Source: Nitrospirota bacterium (GTDB taxonomy: Bacteria > Nitrospirota > Thermodesulfovibrionia > Thermodesulfovibrionales > Dissulfurispiraceae). From it: a stretch of 7,340 nucleotides of DNA. The stretch is from positions 1-7,340 of the forward strand of contig DUZI01000090.1 in NCBI GenBank assembly GCA_013349595.1. Reading direction: 5' to 3'. Numbering within the stretch: the stretch's first letter is position 1; every line of letters starts with the position of its first letter. Under the pieces are notes generated by a model. The model did no database searches and was not told the DNA's origin. It was given only the letters and a program-made list of their open reading frames with translations. The position numbers were made by a program, and so were the translations under genes. This document shows, piece after piece, positions 6,799 through 7,340 of the stretch.

Positions 6799-7009
6799 CC
6801 CAAAATCGACGATAGAACTAAAAAGCTTAGTAAAATCAGCAGGTAAGATAGGAAGGGCTGGTGAAGGATTTTTATACGACACCTTATAAAAAAAAGTTTG
6901 TAGGGCTTTGTCATAAGGCATTATTTTAAATGTATAAATCAAAATTATAAATAAAATTTGTCGATTATAAAAATCCTGAAACAGCCCTTCCTAAGCGCTA
7001 TTTTAAGGT
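6799..7009 (+). repeat. Copy C of the ~210-bp structured intergenic repeat, tandem to copy B
   Basis: This copy starts with CCCAAAATCGAC and ends with AGCGCTATTTTAAGG. It is separated from copy B by only 22 bases. It has the cleanest inverted arms: TAGGAAGGGCTG at 6849-6860 pairs perfectly with CAGCCCTTCCTA at 6982-6993, and pairing resumes further in through GGATTTTTATA. The inner arms are CCTTAT at 6882-6887 and ATAAGG at 6913-6918. A further small stem, ACTAA-N5-TTAGT, lies in the left wing. The innermost A+T-rich part includes a near-palindrome reading CAAAATT...AAATTTG. Confidence 0.92.
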
Positions 7010-7294
7010 TTTTAACTATATATTTTGGTGAATGTTAAAAGAAGGTCTTAACAAAAAAGAGAATTTTTATTGATGATAAAATCGTCTTGCAAAGAATTAA
7101 TGTCTTATAAAAGAGATGACATAATTTTATAGTTATAAATTAATCCATATAATCACAAGTCCCAGAAATAATTTTGCTTAATATTTAAGCAGGTAATTGT
7201 TTGCTAATTAGGCAGATTGTTTCTATCATCATTTTAACTCATTGATTATTAATAAATCACAATTTGGCATACATATTGAGAGTACATTTTTGTT
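7010..7294. other. A+T-rich intergenic region without a recognisable gene
   Basis: This stretch between repeat copy C and the amidotransferase-like start is strongly A+T-rich, with stop codons in all frames and no tRNA- or riboswitch-like pattern that I can see. Its only notable structures are two adjacent dyads at about 7175-7214. It should contain the promoter of the right-hand gene, but I found no convincing -35/-10 pair at proper spacing. Confidence 0.6.
7175..7191. promoter_or_regulatory. Perfect dyad TGCTTAA-TAT-TTAAGCA, possible operator
   Basis: Seven-base arms flank a three-base centre and are perfectly complementary. Fourteen bases further on, a palindromic CTAATTAG at 7204-7211 sits inside TGCTAATTAGGCA. 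The two symmetry centres are about 24-25 bp apart, just over two helical turns, and lie about 85-110 bp upstream of the amidotransferase-like start. A pair of sites for a dimeric regulator is possible, but short palindromes are common in A+T-rich DNA. Confidence 0.25.
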
Positions 7295-7340
7295 ATGTCT
7301 GTTTTAATTTTAAAAAATGTATCAAATGAAGGACCTGGAA
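7295..7340 (+). CDS. Probable class I glutamine amidotransferase (GMP synthase-like), N-terminal fragment
   Basis: From the ATG at 7295 the frame reads MSVLILKNVSNEGPG and runs off the right edge. Stand-alone class I glutamine amidotransferase domain proteins often open in this way: a first beta strand of the type M-x-[VA]-L-[VI]-[IL], then x-[HN]-[VI]-x-x-E-G-P-G. Such proteins have a Cys-His-Glu triad further along, which cannot be seen here. The ribosome binding site is weak; GAGAG lies about 13 bases upstream. Another ATG at 7317 in a different frame has no better site. The family call is inferred from 15 residues and is moderate at best. Confidence 0.55.
   Translation, partial: MSVLILKNVSNEGPG

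Noticed and set aside
6572..7009. CRISPR array or insertion sequence from the tandem repeats
   Set aside because: The units are about 210 bp with only a 22-bp spacer, and there is no transposase frame; this does not fit either.
7317..7340. Alternative start at 7317 (MYQMKDLE)
   Set aside because: It has no ribosome binding site, and the 7295 frame reads like a known protein family opening; it cannot be fully excluded with so few codons.

Overview
The window looks like chromosomal DNA from an A+T-rich, Gram-negative-type (diderm) bacterium. The evidence is a split alpha/beta glycyl-tRNA synthetase, a ClpS-ClpA pair, and a type II secretion-type pseudopilin. AGA/AGG arginine codons are common. 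A FmdB-type zinc ribbon with a Ser/Cys tail, plus this overall gene style, would fit Nitrospirota (Thermodesulfovibrio-like) or a deltaproteobacterial relative. That placement is an impression from protein wording, not a test.

Layout from left to right. Positions 1-27 hold the first nine codons of a minus-strand gene that reads as ribosomal protein L9 (rplI). A 345-bp divergent intergenic region follows, carrying copy A of a roughly 210-bp structured repeat and a good sigma-70-like promoter almost touching glyQ. Next come glyQ and glyS on the plus strand, overlapping by ATGA; together they encode the two subunits of glycyl-tRNA synthetase. At 3302-3305 glyS meets clpA tail to tail, and the two stop codons lie within one TTAA. 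The minus strand then carries, in transcription order, gspG (pseudopilin), a small FmdB-type zinc ribbon, clpS and clpA. They are so tightly packed (9 bp, 16 bp, then an ATGA overlap) that one transcript is very likely. Upstream of gspG are two more copies (B and C) of the same repeat in tandem, then about 285 bp of A+T-rich DNA. The window ends with the first 15 codons of a plus-strand gene that resembles a class I glutamine amidotransferase.

How the genes work together: GlyQ and GlyS form the heterotetrameric enzyme that charges tRNA-Gly. ClpS is the N-degron adaptor that hands substrates to the ClpA unfoldase, which feeds the ClpP peptidase (not in this window). The pseudopilin and zinc ribbon share this operon but have no obvious mechanistic link to proteolysis.

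The most unusual content is the repeat family. It has three copies in about 7 kb, all in divergent promoter regions, with the same end facing the glyQ and gspG starts. It is built from nested inverted repeats, with variation concentrated in the apical loop and a small dyad whose symmetry survives a paired base change. No clearly new multi-gene system is visible. The repeat family and the gspG-fmdB-clpS-clpA arrangement are the items worth following up.
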